From NCBI RefSeq assembly GCF_900459225.1, contig NZ_UHFH01000003.1, positions 1,146,501-1,210,500 on the forward strand: DNA of 64,000 nucleotides, read 5' to 3'. Positions 56,412 through 64,000 of the stretch are shown here, piece after piece; positions within the stretch are counted from its first letter, which is position 1, and each line of letters starts with the position of its first letter. This DNA comes from Streptococcus dysgalactiae subsp. dysgalactiae (GTDB taxonomy: Bacteria > Bacillota > Bacilli > Lactobacillales > Streptococcaceae). The notes beneath the pieces are model-generated. The model was given only the letters and a program-made list of their open reading frames with translations. It was not told where the DNA came from and made no database searches. The position numbers and the translations under genes were made by a program.

Positions 56412-57062
56412 TTAAACAAGTGCTAGCTTATTTTCTAAGAATTCTTGGTAACGTTCTAACAAAAAAGCGATGAGCCAATAAATAAAGGCCACTAAAATAT
56501 ACATGGACATGTAATCCCACTCTCTACCGCCGATAATTTTGGAATTTTGAAAAATATCTGGTACGGTAATCATGGCAGCTAGCGACGAACTTTTAACCAT
56601 ATCAATAATGACATTGCCTAGAGGAGGAACTGCAATTCTAAAGGCTTGAGGAAGAATAATTTTCTTAACCATAAGAGAATATGGTAACCCTAAAGCCTTA
56701 GCTGCTTCCCACTGTCCCTTGTCAATAGCTTCTATAGAAGAGCGAAAAACTTCAGAAATGTAGGCAGCGCTGACCATAGAAAAACCAAGATAAGCGCAAA
56801 GTAAAGCTGGCAATTCTAACCCATAATAAGGCAACCCGAAATAAAGAACAAAGAGCACCACGATCATCGGCACACCCCGCATAATAGAAATGTAGGCTCT
56901 AACAAGATAATGAATCAACCGCTGACGTGACCTTCCCAGAAGGGCTAGGCCTAGACCTAACAACAGACCTGTTACAAAACTAAGCAACGAAATGCCAAGA
57001 GTATAAGGTAATCCTGATAACACAAATCCTAAACTATCTTTCATTAACCAGATATTAATCAT
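56412..57062 (-). CDS. Amino-acid ABC transporter permease (His/Glu/Gln type)
   Basis: The 216-aa protein has about five hydrophobic segments and the HisM/GlnP signature (SAAYISEVFRSSIEAIDKGQWEAAKALGLPYSLMVKKIILPQAFRIAVPPLGNVIIDMVKSSSLAAMI). It is 28 bp downstream of the binding-protein gene. No ATPase gene follows; a terminator and ung come next. Confidence 0.92.
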   Translation of the reverse strand: MINIWLMKDSLGFVLSGLPYTLGISLLSFVTGLLLGLGLALLGRSRQRLIHYLVRAYISIMRGVPMIVVLFVLYFGLPYYGLELPALLCAYLGFSMVSAAYISEVFRSSIEAIDKGQWEAAKALGLPYSLMVKKIILPQAFRIAVPPLGNVIIDMVKSSSLAAMITVPDIFQNSKIIGGREWDYMSMYILVAFIYWLIAFLLERYQEFLENKLALV

Positions 57063-57090
57063 GTGGTATGGACTCCTTTAAATTAAGGCG

Positions 57091-57954
57091 TTAGTTAACG
57101 TCTTTCGTATCAATGATGGGAATTTTCTTGTCTTTGCCAAAAGGTTTTGTCAGATCTTGACCAGCATAGTAGGTTTCAGAGATTTTCTGCAAGCTACCAT
57201 CTTTTTTCATGTCTTTAATAACAGCATCGATTTTTTTCTTAAGGCTGTCATCTTTTTTGCTCATGATAATCCCTTGTTCTGTTGGGTTGTACTGAACATC
57301 ACTCATTTTGACGTTTAAGTTTGGATTTTGAGAGAGCATATAATCTACAAATAGTTTTTGAGCTGGGTAGTCATTTGGAATGAAATCTGTTCGACCATTG
57401 GCCACATCGTTGAGGTAAACATCTCCTGTAACATTATCATAGGTTACGAGTTTAGCTCCCTGCTTTTGCGCTACTTTCATGTATTCTGTTCCAGAAGCAC
57501 CAGCTGCTTTTTTACCTTTCCAGTCGCTAAGATCTTTTTTAGACATGTTTGAGCTGCCATCAGCACGCACAATCATCCCTCCTACACCATATTTATAAGG
57601 TGTAGAAATATGGTATTTTTTCTGACGTTTTGGGGTAATGTCAAAGTTATTAAGGGAAATATCCACGCGGCCACTATCAACTGAGGTAAAGGCTTGATCA
57701 AAACCAGTTTCAACAAACTTAACTTTAATATCAAGACGTCTACCAATTTCTTTGACCATATCTACTTCATAACCCACTAATTCATTGTCGTCATTATAAA
57801 AAGAAGTAGGTTGGTAGGTTCCGGGAGTGGCTACTTTGAGCACACCTTTTTCTTTGATAGCGTCCCAACTTGATTCTTGAGATGGATGTGACGCACAGGC
57901 AGTCAATAAAAGGCTGGCAAGTCCGATAAACAATAAGGTAACTGATTTCTTCAT
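57091..57954 (-). CDS. Amino-acid ABC transporter substrate-binding lipoprotein
   Basis: The 287-aa protein has a lipoprotein signal (LLFIGLASLLLTACASH; Cys19). The family-3 solute-binding domain has LKVATPGTYQPTSFYNDDNELVGYEVDMVKEIGRRL, AFTSVDSGRVDISLNNFDITPKR and GRTDFIPNDYPAQKLF. The bound amino acid is uncertain. It follows the amidase gene by 118 bp, with a promoter likely between. Confidence 0.92.
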   Translation of the reverse strand: MKKSVTLLFIGLASLLLTACASHPSQESSWDAIKEKGVLKVATPGTYQPTSFYNDDNELVGYEVDMVKEIGRRLDIKVKFVETGFDQAFTSVDSGRVDISLNNFDITPKRQKKYHISTPYKYGVGGMIVRADGSSNMSKKDLSDWKGKKAAGASGTEYMKVAQKQGAKLVTYDNVTGDVYLNDVANGRTDFIPNDYPAQKLFVDYMLSQNPNLNVKMSDVQYNPTEQGIIMSKKDDSLKKKIDAVIKDMKKDGSLQKISETYYAGQDLTKPFGKDKKIPIIDTKDVN

Positions 57955-58072
57955 AATAACTCCTTTAGTAAGATAAACTATAGTATAACACTCAAACTAT
58001 TTGACAGTTATTGGTAACGCTCACAAGGTTACAAAAAGTATTCTATAATAGGTCAACTGTTTTATAAGATTA

Positions 58073-59527
58073 TTATTGAGGAGTCTTCAATAAACCCGCC
58101 AATTCAAACTGCTCTGCAATTCCTAATAATAGGTCCTCTCTACCTTTAGCTGCAATGAATTGAATGCCTATTGGGAGACCTTCTTTTGTTTCGTAAGTGG
58201 GCAAACTGATAGCTGGCTGCCCAGTTAGATTAGGCAGAGCTGTGTAAGGATTAATGGTTAAACTCTTAGTAAACATGGTTTCGACCAGATTGAATTGCTC
58301 TTCACTGCTGAAAATTTCAGCTTGAGCCAATCTAGCCATGAGTTGAGAATCTGGAACAAGTTCTCCGTGTTTAGGGGCCGGTGTATTGGTTGTAAACGTT
58401 AATAATAGGTCGTAGGACTCATGAAAGGTTGCCATAGTTGCGCTATAAGCATCCCATTTCTGAAGAACCTGTGAGTAGCGCCAAGCAGGAATGTCTTTAC
58501 CTGATTGGTAAATAGCCCAAGTCACGGTTTCCATATCGTCCTTGGTCATTGGGCGTCTAAAAGCGGTTTCTATACCAGCAAACATAGCAGCTGTTTCAAC
58601 ACTATTCATCATGTAGTAATGTCGAATAACTTCTGGCATGTTTACAGGAAACTCTTGCAATTCAACCAGATGATGTCCCTGCTCTGTTAGACAAGCTACA
58701 GCTTGTCTTAAAGCCTCGGAAGTATCTGCTGATACGGGCCTACCGTCAATTAACCGTTGGTAAAACGCAATTTTTAAGGGACGCTTTAGCGGCTCCTCAA
58801 TCTTTTCTTTGGCTAACTTTGCAAGAGGAAATGGACTTTCCATTTGTTCCATCTGTAAATGGTAAAGCAAGCATCGTGTATCTCTAACTGATTTGGTCAA
58901 GGCAAAATGAACTGAGGCTCCTTGCCAGCCTCTATAAGAGCCAGGTCCAACAGGTATGCGTCCACGACTAGGTTTGAGCCCAATTAAGCCATTAAACGAA
59001 GCTGGAATCCGAATAGAGCCACCCCCATCACTAGCTGGTGCTAGTGCACTAATTCCAGATGACACCAAAGCTGCCGCACCACCTGACGAGCCACCAGCAT
59101 TGCGTGTTTTATCATGAGGTAATGAAACCGGGCCATGGAGCTGACTATCACTAATATTTTTAAAGCCAAATTCAGGTGTGTTAGAACGCCCTAAAATAAT
59201 AAATCCCAAGTCTTCTAACCTTTTCACGAATAAATCCGTTTTAGTCGCATGATGATTCTTGAATAGCTTAGAACCTGATGTTGATAAGTCTCCCTTCAAT
59301 TCTTGGCCCAAATCTTTCAAAAAAATGGGAACTCCTGCAAAAGGCTTACCTGAAAAATCCCTTTGTTTAGCCTCTTCTAGAGCTGCTTCAAAGCGTTCTG
59401 AGGTAATAGCATTTAAGATAGGATTTAATTCTTTTGCTTTGTGAATGGCTTGACTGACCAGCTCTAGAGGGGAGATTTCCCCAGTTTGAACTGCCATAGC
59501 CATAGCCGTTGCATCATGATAAGTCAT
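58073..59527 (-). CDS. Amidase family protein (amidase signature)
   Basis: The 484-aa protein has the complete Ser-cisSer-Lys triad: Lys in GVPIFLKDLGQ, cis-Ser in RNAGGSSGGAAALVSSGISALAPASDGGGSIRIPASFNGLIGLKPSRGR and nucleophile Ser in GGGSIRIPAS. It resembles GatA-type aliphatic or glutamyl amidases; no gatB or gatC is next to it, so it is probably a stand-alone amide hydrolase. The upstream region is disturbed by an IS861-like insertion. Confidence 0.9.
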   Translation of the reverse strand: MTYHDATAMAMAVQTGEISPLELVSQAIHKAKELNPILNAITSERFEAALEEAKQRDFSGKPFAGVPIFLKDLGQELKGDLSTSGSKLFKNHHATKTDLFVKRLEDLGFIILGRSNTPEFGFKNISDSQLHGPVSLPHDKTRNAGGSSGGAAALVSSGISALAPASDGGGSIRIPASFNGLIGLKPSRGRIPVGPGSYRGWQGASVHFALTKSVRDTRCLLYHLQMEQMESPFPLAKLAKEKIEEPLKRPLKIAFYQRLIDGRPVSADTSEALRQAVACLTEQGHHLVELQEFPVNMPEVIRHYYMMNSVETAAMFAGIETAFRRPMTKDDMETVTWAIYQSGKDIPAWRYSQVLQKWDAYSATMATFHESYDLLLTFTTNTPAPKHGELVPDSQLMARLAQAEIFSSEEQFNLVETMFTKSLTINPYTALPNLTGQPAISLPTYETKEGLPIGIQFIAAKGREDLLLGIAEQFELAGLLKTPQ

Positions 59528-59615
59528 GGTAACTCTTCCTTTCTGATACTGTCTTTCTAAAACATCCTTTTTTATTAAAACACAAATCTCATCAAACCAC
59601 CATTAAAAGGCTAGG

Positions 59616-59670
59616 AGCAGTCCTTCTTGCCTGATATCAGCTAGTTCATTACAATTCAAAAAGGACTGCT
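59616..59670. repeat. Long-loop inverted repeat left of the IS861-like element
   Basis: AGCAGTCCTT (59616-59625) and its complement AAGGACTGCT (59661-59670) form a 10-bp perfect stem around a 35-nt loop. The right arm recurs, with one change, as the complement at 61114-61127 across the IS. Confidence 0.6.
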
Positions 59671-59706
59671 ATACTGAAGTGACCCCCAAAAGTTGGATAT
59701 TATATT

Positions 59707-60504
59707 TTAAGTTAAGGATTGAGTTCTGTATTGCACAGGACTTAGTCCTCTTAATGTAAGTTTGATTCGTTTAGTGTTGTAGTAGTTGATATATTCTGAA
59801 ATAGCTGTTTTTAATGTTTCGAGGGAAGTAAATTCCTTCTCAAACCCATAAAACATTTCTGTCTTCAATGTTCCAAAAAAAGATTCCATCATGCCGTTAT
59901 CTAAGCTATTTCCTTTACGCGACATGGACGGTCTCATTCCATGCTCCTCAAGAAAATGATGGTAGTAAGTGTGTTGATATTGCCATCCTTGGTCACTATG
60001 TAAAATAGTGCCCTGGTAAGTTTGTTCAGGAAAAGCCTCGGAAAGCATCGTTTTAAGTTGTTGTAAGTTTGGCGAGGTAGATAAATGATATGCAATAATC
60101 TCACTGTTAAAGCCATCAAGAACTGGTGATAGATACAATTTTTGATCACTAGCAGGAATTGAAAACTCTGTGACATCGGTATAACACTTCTTAAGTGGTT
60201 GGGTAGCTTTAAATTGACGCTTAATGAGATTATCAGCTTTCTTGCCAACCTCACCTTTATAAGAGTTATAGCGACGTTTCGCACGGATTCTAGCTTTCAA
60301 ACCAAGTTCTGTCATCAAACGTTGAACTTTCTTATGATTAACTTTATAGCCTCGATTTTTAAGTTCGAGGTGAATTCTACGGTAACCATATCTCCCTTTG
60401 TTCTCAGAATAAATATCTTGAATAGCTTCTTTTAATTCTTTGTTGTTATCTCCCTGAGTTAGACGTTTAACCTGATAATAGTAGGTTGATCGAGACAGCT
60501 TCAA
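59707..60504 (-). CDS. IS861-like transposase OrfB
   Basis: The frame gives 265 aa from its first possible start and continues open upstream into orfA's end in the -1 frame. DDE residues are visible: CYTDVTEFS (D), HSDQGWQYQ (D) and GMMESFFGTLKTEMFYG (E). It is expected as an OrfAB fusion by slippage at 60606-60612 (A AAA AAG). Confidence 0.93.
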   Translation of the reverse strand: MKLSRSTYYYQVKRLTQGDNNKELKEAIQDIYSENKGRYGYRRIHLELKNRGYKVNHKKVQRLMTELGLKARIRAKRRYNSYKGEVGKKADNLIKRQFKATQPLKKCYTDVTEFSIPASDQKLYLSPVLDGFNSEIIAYHLSTSPNLQQLKTMLSEAFPEQTYQGTILHSDQGWQYQHTYYHHFLEEHGMRPSMSRKGNSLDNGMMESFFGTLKTEMFYGFEKEFTSLETLKTAISEYINYYNTKRIKLTLRGLSPVQYRTQSLT

Positions 60505-60539
60505 AATATTAAGTAGGATTCTTAAATCAAATACATTGA

Positions 60540-61055
60540 TTAGTCCTTGAATGATTTCTGTTGCTCTTTGAGCCTTGCTTCGACCCTCAATCGGAGTTCT
60601 CTCAACTTTTTTAGTACGGCATTCTCCGCTCTAAGGTACTCATTATCATATTGAAGACGCTCTAATTCAGTCATTTCTTCAAGTTTTCTCTTTGGTTTGC
60701 GTCCTATCTTTACAGGTCTCCCTCTTGATTTCTCAAGAATAGTATACCCGTTTTTCTTGTATTGCGCTATCCAATTAGGAAGCATTCCCTTGTTTGGTAA
60801 TCCATAATCTAGAGAAACCTCTAGCTGAGACCTACCTTTCATCAGAACTTCGTTTATGATTTCCTGCTTTAGTTCAGGAGAATAATACCTATTTTTCCTT
60901 TTACAAACACTTTCCAATCCGTGTATATCAATAAGGCGGACCATGTATTGAAGGTTATACTTACTCATATTAAATGTTTGACTGATTTTAGGCCATGTCC
61001 AACCAGATTGTCGTAAGCGATAGATTTCAATTTTATCTTCATAACTTAATTTCAT
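60540..61055 (-). CDS. IS861-like transposase OrfA
   Basis: Starting at MKLSYEDKIEIYRLRQSGWTW (ATG at 61055) gives 171 aa, with two HTH regions (6-45 and 60-110) and a leucine-rich helix (LERLQYDNEYLRAENAVLKKLRELRLR). The only ribosome-site-like bases (GGGGTG) are inside the 3' arm of the hairpin at 61086-61101, so translation may be limited by that structure. Confidence 0.92.
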   Translation of the reverse strand: MKLSYEDKIEIYRLRQSGWTWPKISQTFNMSKYNLQYMVRLIDIHGLESVCKRKNRYYSPELKQEIINEVLMKGRSQLEVSLDYGLPNKGMLPNWIAQYKKNGYTILEKSRGRPVKIGRKPKRKLEEMTELERLQYDNEYLRAENAVLKKLRELRLRVEARLKEQQKSFKD

Positions 61056-61062
61056 AGAAAAA

Positions 61063-61101
61063 CACCCCAAAAGTTAGATTTGTTGTCTAACTTTTGGGGT
61101 G
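61063..61101 (-). terminator. Perfect hairpin before the IS861-like transposase start
   Basis: CACCCCAAAAGTTAGA and its exact complement form a 16-bp stem with a 7-nt loop, followed by TTTTT and then the orfA ATG 8 nt after the stem. It resembles a terminator and includes orfA's only SD-like bases. Confidence 0.8.
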
Positions 61102-61127
61102 CAGTTCATGACGGCACTCCTTTTTGA

Positions 61128-61874
61128 CTATCTTTCTCGAGGCGATTTTAAAACGGTCCAATAGTAGGCCACCTCTTGGTAACCTTGATGTTCATACATG
61201 GCACGATTTTCTTCTTCGGAAATCAAAATCACCTTCTGATAATCCTGACTAGCTCGATACTGCAGATTTGTTCCAATACCGCGTCCTCGATAGGCTTCTT
61301 TCACATAAAAGTCATCCATTTCAATGTAATCGCCACATTTCCAAGCTGTGATGTCCCCTACAATACTACCTTTATCAAGAGCAAGGTAAATAGCAGAGCC
61401 CTCAGTCCTTAGGTAACTTTCGTTGTAAGCTTGCATTTGATTAGCATAGGTTTCGCCGTAGTCAAGGTATCCCTCATATTTATAAGCCAGATAATCTGAG
61501 AAAGTGGCCTCTGAGAGTGGCTCAATGCTAATAGAATCACTATCATGCCAAGTTAGATTTAATTGATTACGACTATTGGTATAGATGAGGTGTTTCTCAA
61601 AGTCAAAGCCTTTTTCTTCTAAAAATACTTTTAGGTCAGCAGATAATTCCTGATTTTCTTCAAAAAAGACAAAAGCATAATCACTGTCATAATTTTCTTG
61701 TTCCTTGGCTAAATAAGCTAAATCCTCTTTTAATTCTACAACAGTGGGCATACGATAGTAACTAAGGTAATTCGAAAAATAACGTTCTGAGGTAGTGGGA
61801 TTTTTATAATGGTGGAAGCGTTCTGTTTTCTGATAAACAGGTTCTCCCGCTTCCAGTAAAGCTTTGTAAGACAT
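61128..61874 (-). CDS. GNAT-family acetyltransferase
   Basis: The ATG at 61874 (MSYKALLEAGEPVYQKTERFHHY, with GGAAAGGAA upstream) gives 248 aa. An N-terminal domain of uncertain relation precedes a C-terminal GNAT fold: GDITAWKCGDYIEMDDFYVKEAYRGRGIGTNLQYRA contains the acetyl-CoA motif RGRGIG. A NRAMYEHQGYQEV motif follows. Substrate unknown. It follows pyrE by 40 bp and ends 24 bp from the IS. Confidence 0.85.
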   Translation of the reverse strand: MSYKALLEAGEPVYQKTERFHHYKNPTTSERYFSNYLSYYRMPTVVELKEDLAYLAKEQENYDSDYAFVFFEENQELSADLKVFLEEKGFDFEKHLIYTNSRNQLNLTWHDSDSISIEPLSEATFSDYLAYKYEGYLDYGETYANQMQAYNESYLRTEGSAIYLALDKGSIVGDITAWKCGDYIEMDDFYVKEAYRGRGIGTNLQYRASQDYQKVILISEEENRAMYEHQGYQEVAYYWTVLKSPRER

Positions 61875-61914
61875 AGTGCATTCCTTTCCGTAAAGCAGGG
61901 AGATTAGCGATAGT

Positions 61915-62544
61915 TTACCCTTGCCAATTTTCCTGGTCTTCTTTGAATTTTTGAAGTAGCTGCAGGCCATCAGCTGTAATGTAGCCTTTTTCTTTAGCTA
62001 CTTGGATTAAGTCACTGTAAGTTGACAAGGTAATCAGTTGCACCCCTGCTTCTTCAAAATTCTGACTAGCTTTTGGTAACTCATAAGTGAAAATTGCAAC
62101 CACTCCCAAAACGTCTGCTCCCTCACGTTTAGCGGCTGCGGCTGCATCTAGTACCGACCCACCTGTTGAAATCAAATCTTCAATAATAACCATTTTTTGA
62201 CCTTTCAAGACTCGCCCTTCAATCTGGTTCCCAGCACCATGATCTTTAGGTTTGCTGCGAATGTACGCAAAAGGAAGTGACATCTTATCAGCAATAATAG
62301 CTCCGTGGGGAATCCCTGCTGTGGCTGTACCAGCGATGACCTCAACTTCTGAGAAATGAGCCTTAATAGTGTCCACAAAACCATTTTCAATAAGGTTGCG
62401 CGTCTCAGGATAAGATAGGGTAATACGATTATCAGTGTAAATAGGGGATTTGATTCCAGAGGCCCAAGTAAAAGGATTCTCGGGTTTTAAATAAACAGCT
62501 TGAATATCAAGTAAATCGGATGCAACACGGCTTGCTAATGTCAT
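61915..62544 (-). CDS. pyrE: Orotate phosphoribosyltransferase
   Basis: The ATG at 62544 ([40 protein letters not shown], with AAGGAG upstream) gives 209 aa. The PRPP-binding motif [20 protein letters not shown] and the [19 protein letters not shown] loop are present. The enzyme makes orotidine monophosphate. It follows pyrF and shares its attenuator. Confidence 0.95.
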   Translation of the reverse strand: MTLASRVASDLLDIQAVYLKPENPFTWASGIKSPIYTDNRITLSYPETRNLIENGFVDTIKAHFSEVEVIAGTATAGIPHGAIIADKMSLPFAYIRSKPKDHGAGNQIEGRVLKGQKMVIIEDLISTGGSVLDAAAAAKREGADVLGVVAIFTYELPKASQNFEEAGVQLITLSTYSDLIQVAKEKGYITADGLQLLQKFKEDQENWQG

Positions 62545-62604
62545 CTTTTCATCTCCTTGTTTGTGTTCGTTTTTTTTCATGTTAACTCATCATTATGTTT
62601 TTGC

Positions 62605-63297
62605 TTAACTTGTCCATTCAGCTTTTATGGCTTGGTAAGCAGCCACTGGATCTTCTGCCTGAGTAATAGGACGCCCAACCACAATATAGTCACTTCCAAT
62701 AATTCTTGCTTGAGCGGGAGTCATGACGCGTTTTTGATCCCCAACAGCGCTACCTTTTGGTCGAATTCCAGGGGTTAAACACACAAATCCGTTAGGGGTT
62801 TCAGCTTTGATGCGTTCTACTTCATGAGCTGAACAAACCACGCCATCAAGTTGAACTTTAGCTGCTCTCTTGGCATAATGTAAAACGGATTCCAAAAGAC
62901 TAGACTGAATGTTTTGGTCCTCTCGCATTTGTTGCTCACTGGTAGAGGTTAGCTGAGTTACTGCTAGCAAGATTGGACCTTCTCCTAAACCTTCTCTAGC
63001 TGCTTTTAGCATCTCAACACCCCCTGCTGCTTGAACAGTTGCCATATCAATTTCCAATTGTTTCAAGACTTTCATTGCAGAATACACGGTATTGGGAATA
63101 TCATGTAATTTCAAATCCAAGAACACACTATGTCCTAAACTTTTGACATATCGAATAATCTCTGATCCTTGAGCGTAATATAACTCCATACCAATCTTCA
63201 CATAGAGTTTTTCTTCTTTTGGAAAAAGTGAAAGAAATGCTGTCACCTCCTCAACTGTTGCAAAATCTAGGGCAATAATCGGTCGTTCTTCTCGCAT
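62605..63297 (-). CDS. pyrF: Orotidine 5'-phosphate decarboxylase
   Basis: The 230-aa protein has [15 protein letters not shown] at the start and the catalytic [11 protein letters not shown] motif (Asp-Lys-Asp) at about 60-70. It makes UMP, the last step in the de novo pathway. It is the first gene of pyrF-pyrE, 60 bp ahead of pyrE. Confidence 0.95.
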   Translation of the reverse strand: MREERPIIALDFATVEEVTAFLSLFPKEEKLYVKIGMELYYAQGSEIIRYVKSLGHSVFLDLKLHDIPNTVYSAMKVLKQLEIDMATVQAAGGVEMLKAAREGLGEGPILLAVTQLTSTSEQQMREDQNIQSSLLESVLHYAKRAAKVQLDGVVCSAHEVERIKAETPNGFVCLTPGIRPKGSAVGDQKRVMTPAQARIIGSDYIVVGRPITQAEDPVAAYQAIKAEWTS

Positions 63298-63338
63298 AAC
63301 TCATCCTTTCTAAGCGCACTTAACAGGGTTAGACTAGC

Positions 63339-63366
63339 AAAAAACCTCGCTTCCAAAGAAGCGAGG
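63339..63366 (-). terminator. Attenuator terminator before pyrF
   Basis: CCTCGCTTC and GAAGCGAGG form a 9-bp perfect stem with loop CAAA, and TTTTTT follows on the minus strand. It lies 42 bp before pyrF and 48 bp after the PyrR-binding loop, so it is the attenuation terminator. Confidence 0.9.
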
Positions 63367-63413
63367 CTACACCAAAGTAAGAGGGAAAGTTCATCCTCTT
63401 TTTCTCCTGTATT

Positions 63414-63435
63414 CCTTGTTCGCCTCTCTGGACGT
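63414..63435 (-). promoter_or_regulatory. PyrR-binding loop in the pyrFE leader
   Basis: On the minus strand GTCCAGAGAGGCGAACAAG resembles the family loop (GTCCAGAGAGGCTNGCAAG) recognised by PyrR with UMP. Binding there favours the downstream terminator when pyrimidines are ample. Confidence 0.88.
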
Positions 63436-63464
63436 CATTTAAAGGTTTTTATATTATTTTAGTT

Positions 63465-63493
63465 ATTGTATCTTTTTTAGTCACAGAAGTCAA
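63465..63493 (-). promoter_or_regulatory. pyrFE promoter
   Basis: TTGACT, a 17-nt spacer and TACAAT are on the minus strand, about 30 bp upstream of the PyrR loop. It lies partly at the end of the upstream gene's spacer. Confidence 0.8.
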
Positions 63494-63508
63494 CTGTCCC
63501 TATCAGCT

Positions 63509-64000
63509 TTAATCCATTGCTTGATGATGTTCTGCAACAACCACTTTAGGGCTTTGATAATGTTTGATAAAGACTTCTTCTTCTAAGTTAACCAATTTAA
63601 TGTGGTCATAAAGCACCTCTGGAATAGGTTCTTCTTTGAGGGACATGGCAATAATTTTTAAGGAGGAGAAGACATCAATCAACACACCAAAAACTCGAAT
63701 ACGCTTATCACCAATAATAGCTTGAAAAACTTCCTTTGATTGACACAAATCAATGAGGTGGTCTACCCCCTTGATCCAATTGTCAACAATATCCAGCGTT
63801 TTATTCATTAATTTAAACGCTGATTCCTCATACCAAAAGGTCGATTCAATTAAGCGTTGTTGCTTGTCTAAAGTAGCGATGGCAGCAACAATGTCCCCAA
63901 ATTCAGATTGAACCAAATGAGTTGGAAATTCACCTCCAAGTATGGAAGGTGTTCGCCCAACAAGCTTCAATTCATCACGAAAAAGGGTCAAATAGTGGAT
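63509..64000 (-). CDS. Unidentified gene, C-terminal part (truncated by window edge)
   Basis: An open frame of at least 163 codons runs off the right edge and stops at 63509. The visible end is mostly alpha-helical and polar: FRDELKLVGRTPSILGGEFPTHLVQSEFGDIVAAIATLDKQQRLIESTFWYEESAFKLMNKTLDIVDNWIKGVDHLIDLCQSK. I do not recognise the family and see no catalytic signature. It reads toward pyrF but the pyrFE promoter is downstream, so it is probably a separate unit. Confidence 0.7.
   Translation of the reverse strand: MHYLTLFRDELKLVGRTPSILGGEFPTHLVQSEFGDIVAAIATLDKQQRLIESTFWYEESAFKLMNKTLDIVDNWIKGVDHLIDLCQSKEVFQAIIGDKRIRVFGVLIDVFSSLKIIAMSLKEEPIPEVLYDHIKLVNLEEEVFIKHYQSPKVVVAEHHQAMD

Larger units (their letters stand above)
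59680..61103 (-). mobile_element. IS861-like IS3-family (IS150 group) element
   Basis: The element has orfA and orfB transposase frames joined by a slippery heptamer. End repeats are TGACCCCCAAAAGTTGGA on the left and, read inward, TGCACCCCAAAAGTTAGA on the right. The element is about 1.42 kb. A perfect 16-bp hairpin at 61063-61101 covers the right end just before orfA. No exact target duplication is visible. Both frames are intact, so it may be mobile. It lies between a GNAT gene and an amidase gene. Confidence 0.88.

Noticed and set aside
61875..61970. Longer N-terminus for the GNAT protein
   Set aside because: The extra 32 residues overlap pyrE and lack a ribosome site; MSYKALLEAG at 61874 has a good one.

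Overview
The window reads as chromosome of a low-GC Gram-positive coccus of the genus Streptococcus, most likely the pyogenic group (S. pyogenes, S. dysgalactiae or S. canis). The grounds are the tmRNA tag peptide AKNTNSYALAA, tRNA genes without an encoded CCA, parE/parC with an extra gene between them, SpxA, two PstB paralogues, a Gls24/AmaP envelope-stress cluster and IS3-family elements of streptococcal type. Most of it is conserved housekeeping DNA. I did not find an obviously new multi-gene system; the unusual content is in individual proteins, control regions and insertion sequences.

Layout, left to right. 1-5905: 3'-truncated pepN, then the phosphate operon pstS-pstC-pstA-pstB-pstB-phoU on the minus strand. 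6045-13822: rsmF, inositol-phosphatase-like gene, UPF0223 and spxA as one tight cluster; ribF and truB; a DUF2130 coiled-coil protein; an aromatic-acid-exporter-like membrane protein; an orphan HsdS-like half subunit. 13904-17930: an ABC exporter whose large FtsX-type permease is broken by a one-base frameshift in a homopolymer, with a divergent TetR regulator. 18045-21251: a BusR-like GntR/RCK_C regulator and a six-gene Asp23/Gls24 stress operon. 21620-27138: pcrA, a tandem glycine riboswitch controlling an AlsT-type symporter, and a CDF metal exporter.

27139-29000 is a nest of insertion sequences. A decayed IS3-type element sits exactly in the 4-nt loop of an ancestral transcription terminator, flanked by a 4-bp target duplication, and is itself interrupted by a younger IS3-family copy. 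29113-31248 is a polar amino-acid ABC importer. 31354-40376 holds a PhnA-like zinc ribbon protein, glmS with a strong promoter bracketed by candidate NagR boxes, a signal-peptidase-I-like protein whose catalytic Ser and Lys positions read Lys and Ser, the glycolytic pair pfkA-pyk, and dnaE. 40563-42430 is a YtrA-type GntR regulator with its ABC exporter. 42566-46670 holds a VTT-domain membrane protein, ssrA (tmRNA), a DUF3862 lipoprotein, tRNA-Arg(CCG), rpsA, tRNA-Gln(TTG), tRNA-Tyr(GTA) and a DUF2969 protein.

46731-53370: ilvE, then parE - unknown gene - parC in transcription order. 53502-57954: plsY with an almost leaderless promoter, pyrC, ung, and an amino-acid ABC binding protein and permease lacking a local ATPase. 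58073-61103: an amidase, then an IS861-like element with a long hairpin directly before its transposase start. 61128-63991: a GNAT acetyltransferase, pyrE and pyrF preceded by a PyrR-type attenuator, and a gene fragment running off the right edge.

Functionally the window links phosphate uptake, pyrimidine synthesis (pyrC, pyrE, pyrF), lower glycolysis, amino-sugar synthesis, chromosome decatenation (topoisomerase IV) and ribosome rescue. Recognisable control devices include a riboswitch, an RNA-binding-protein attenuator, local repressor operators and many intrinsic terminators.
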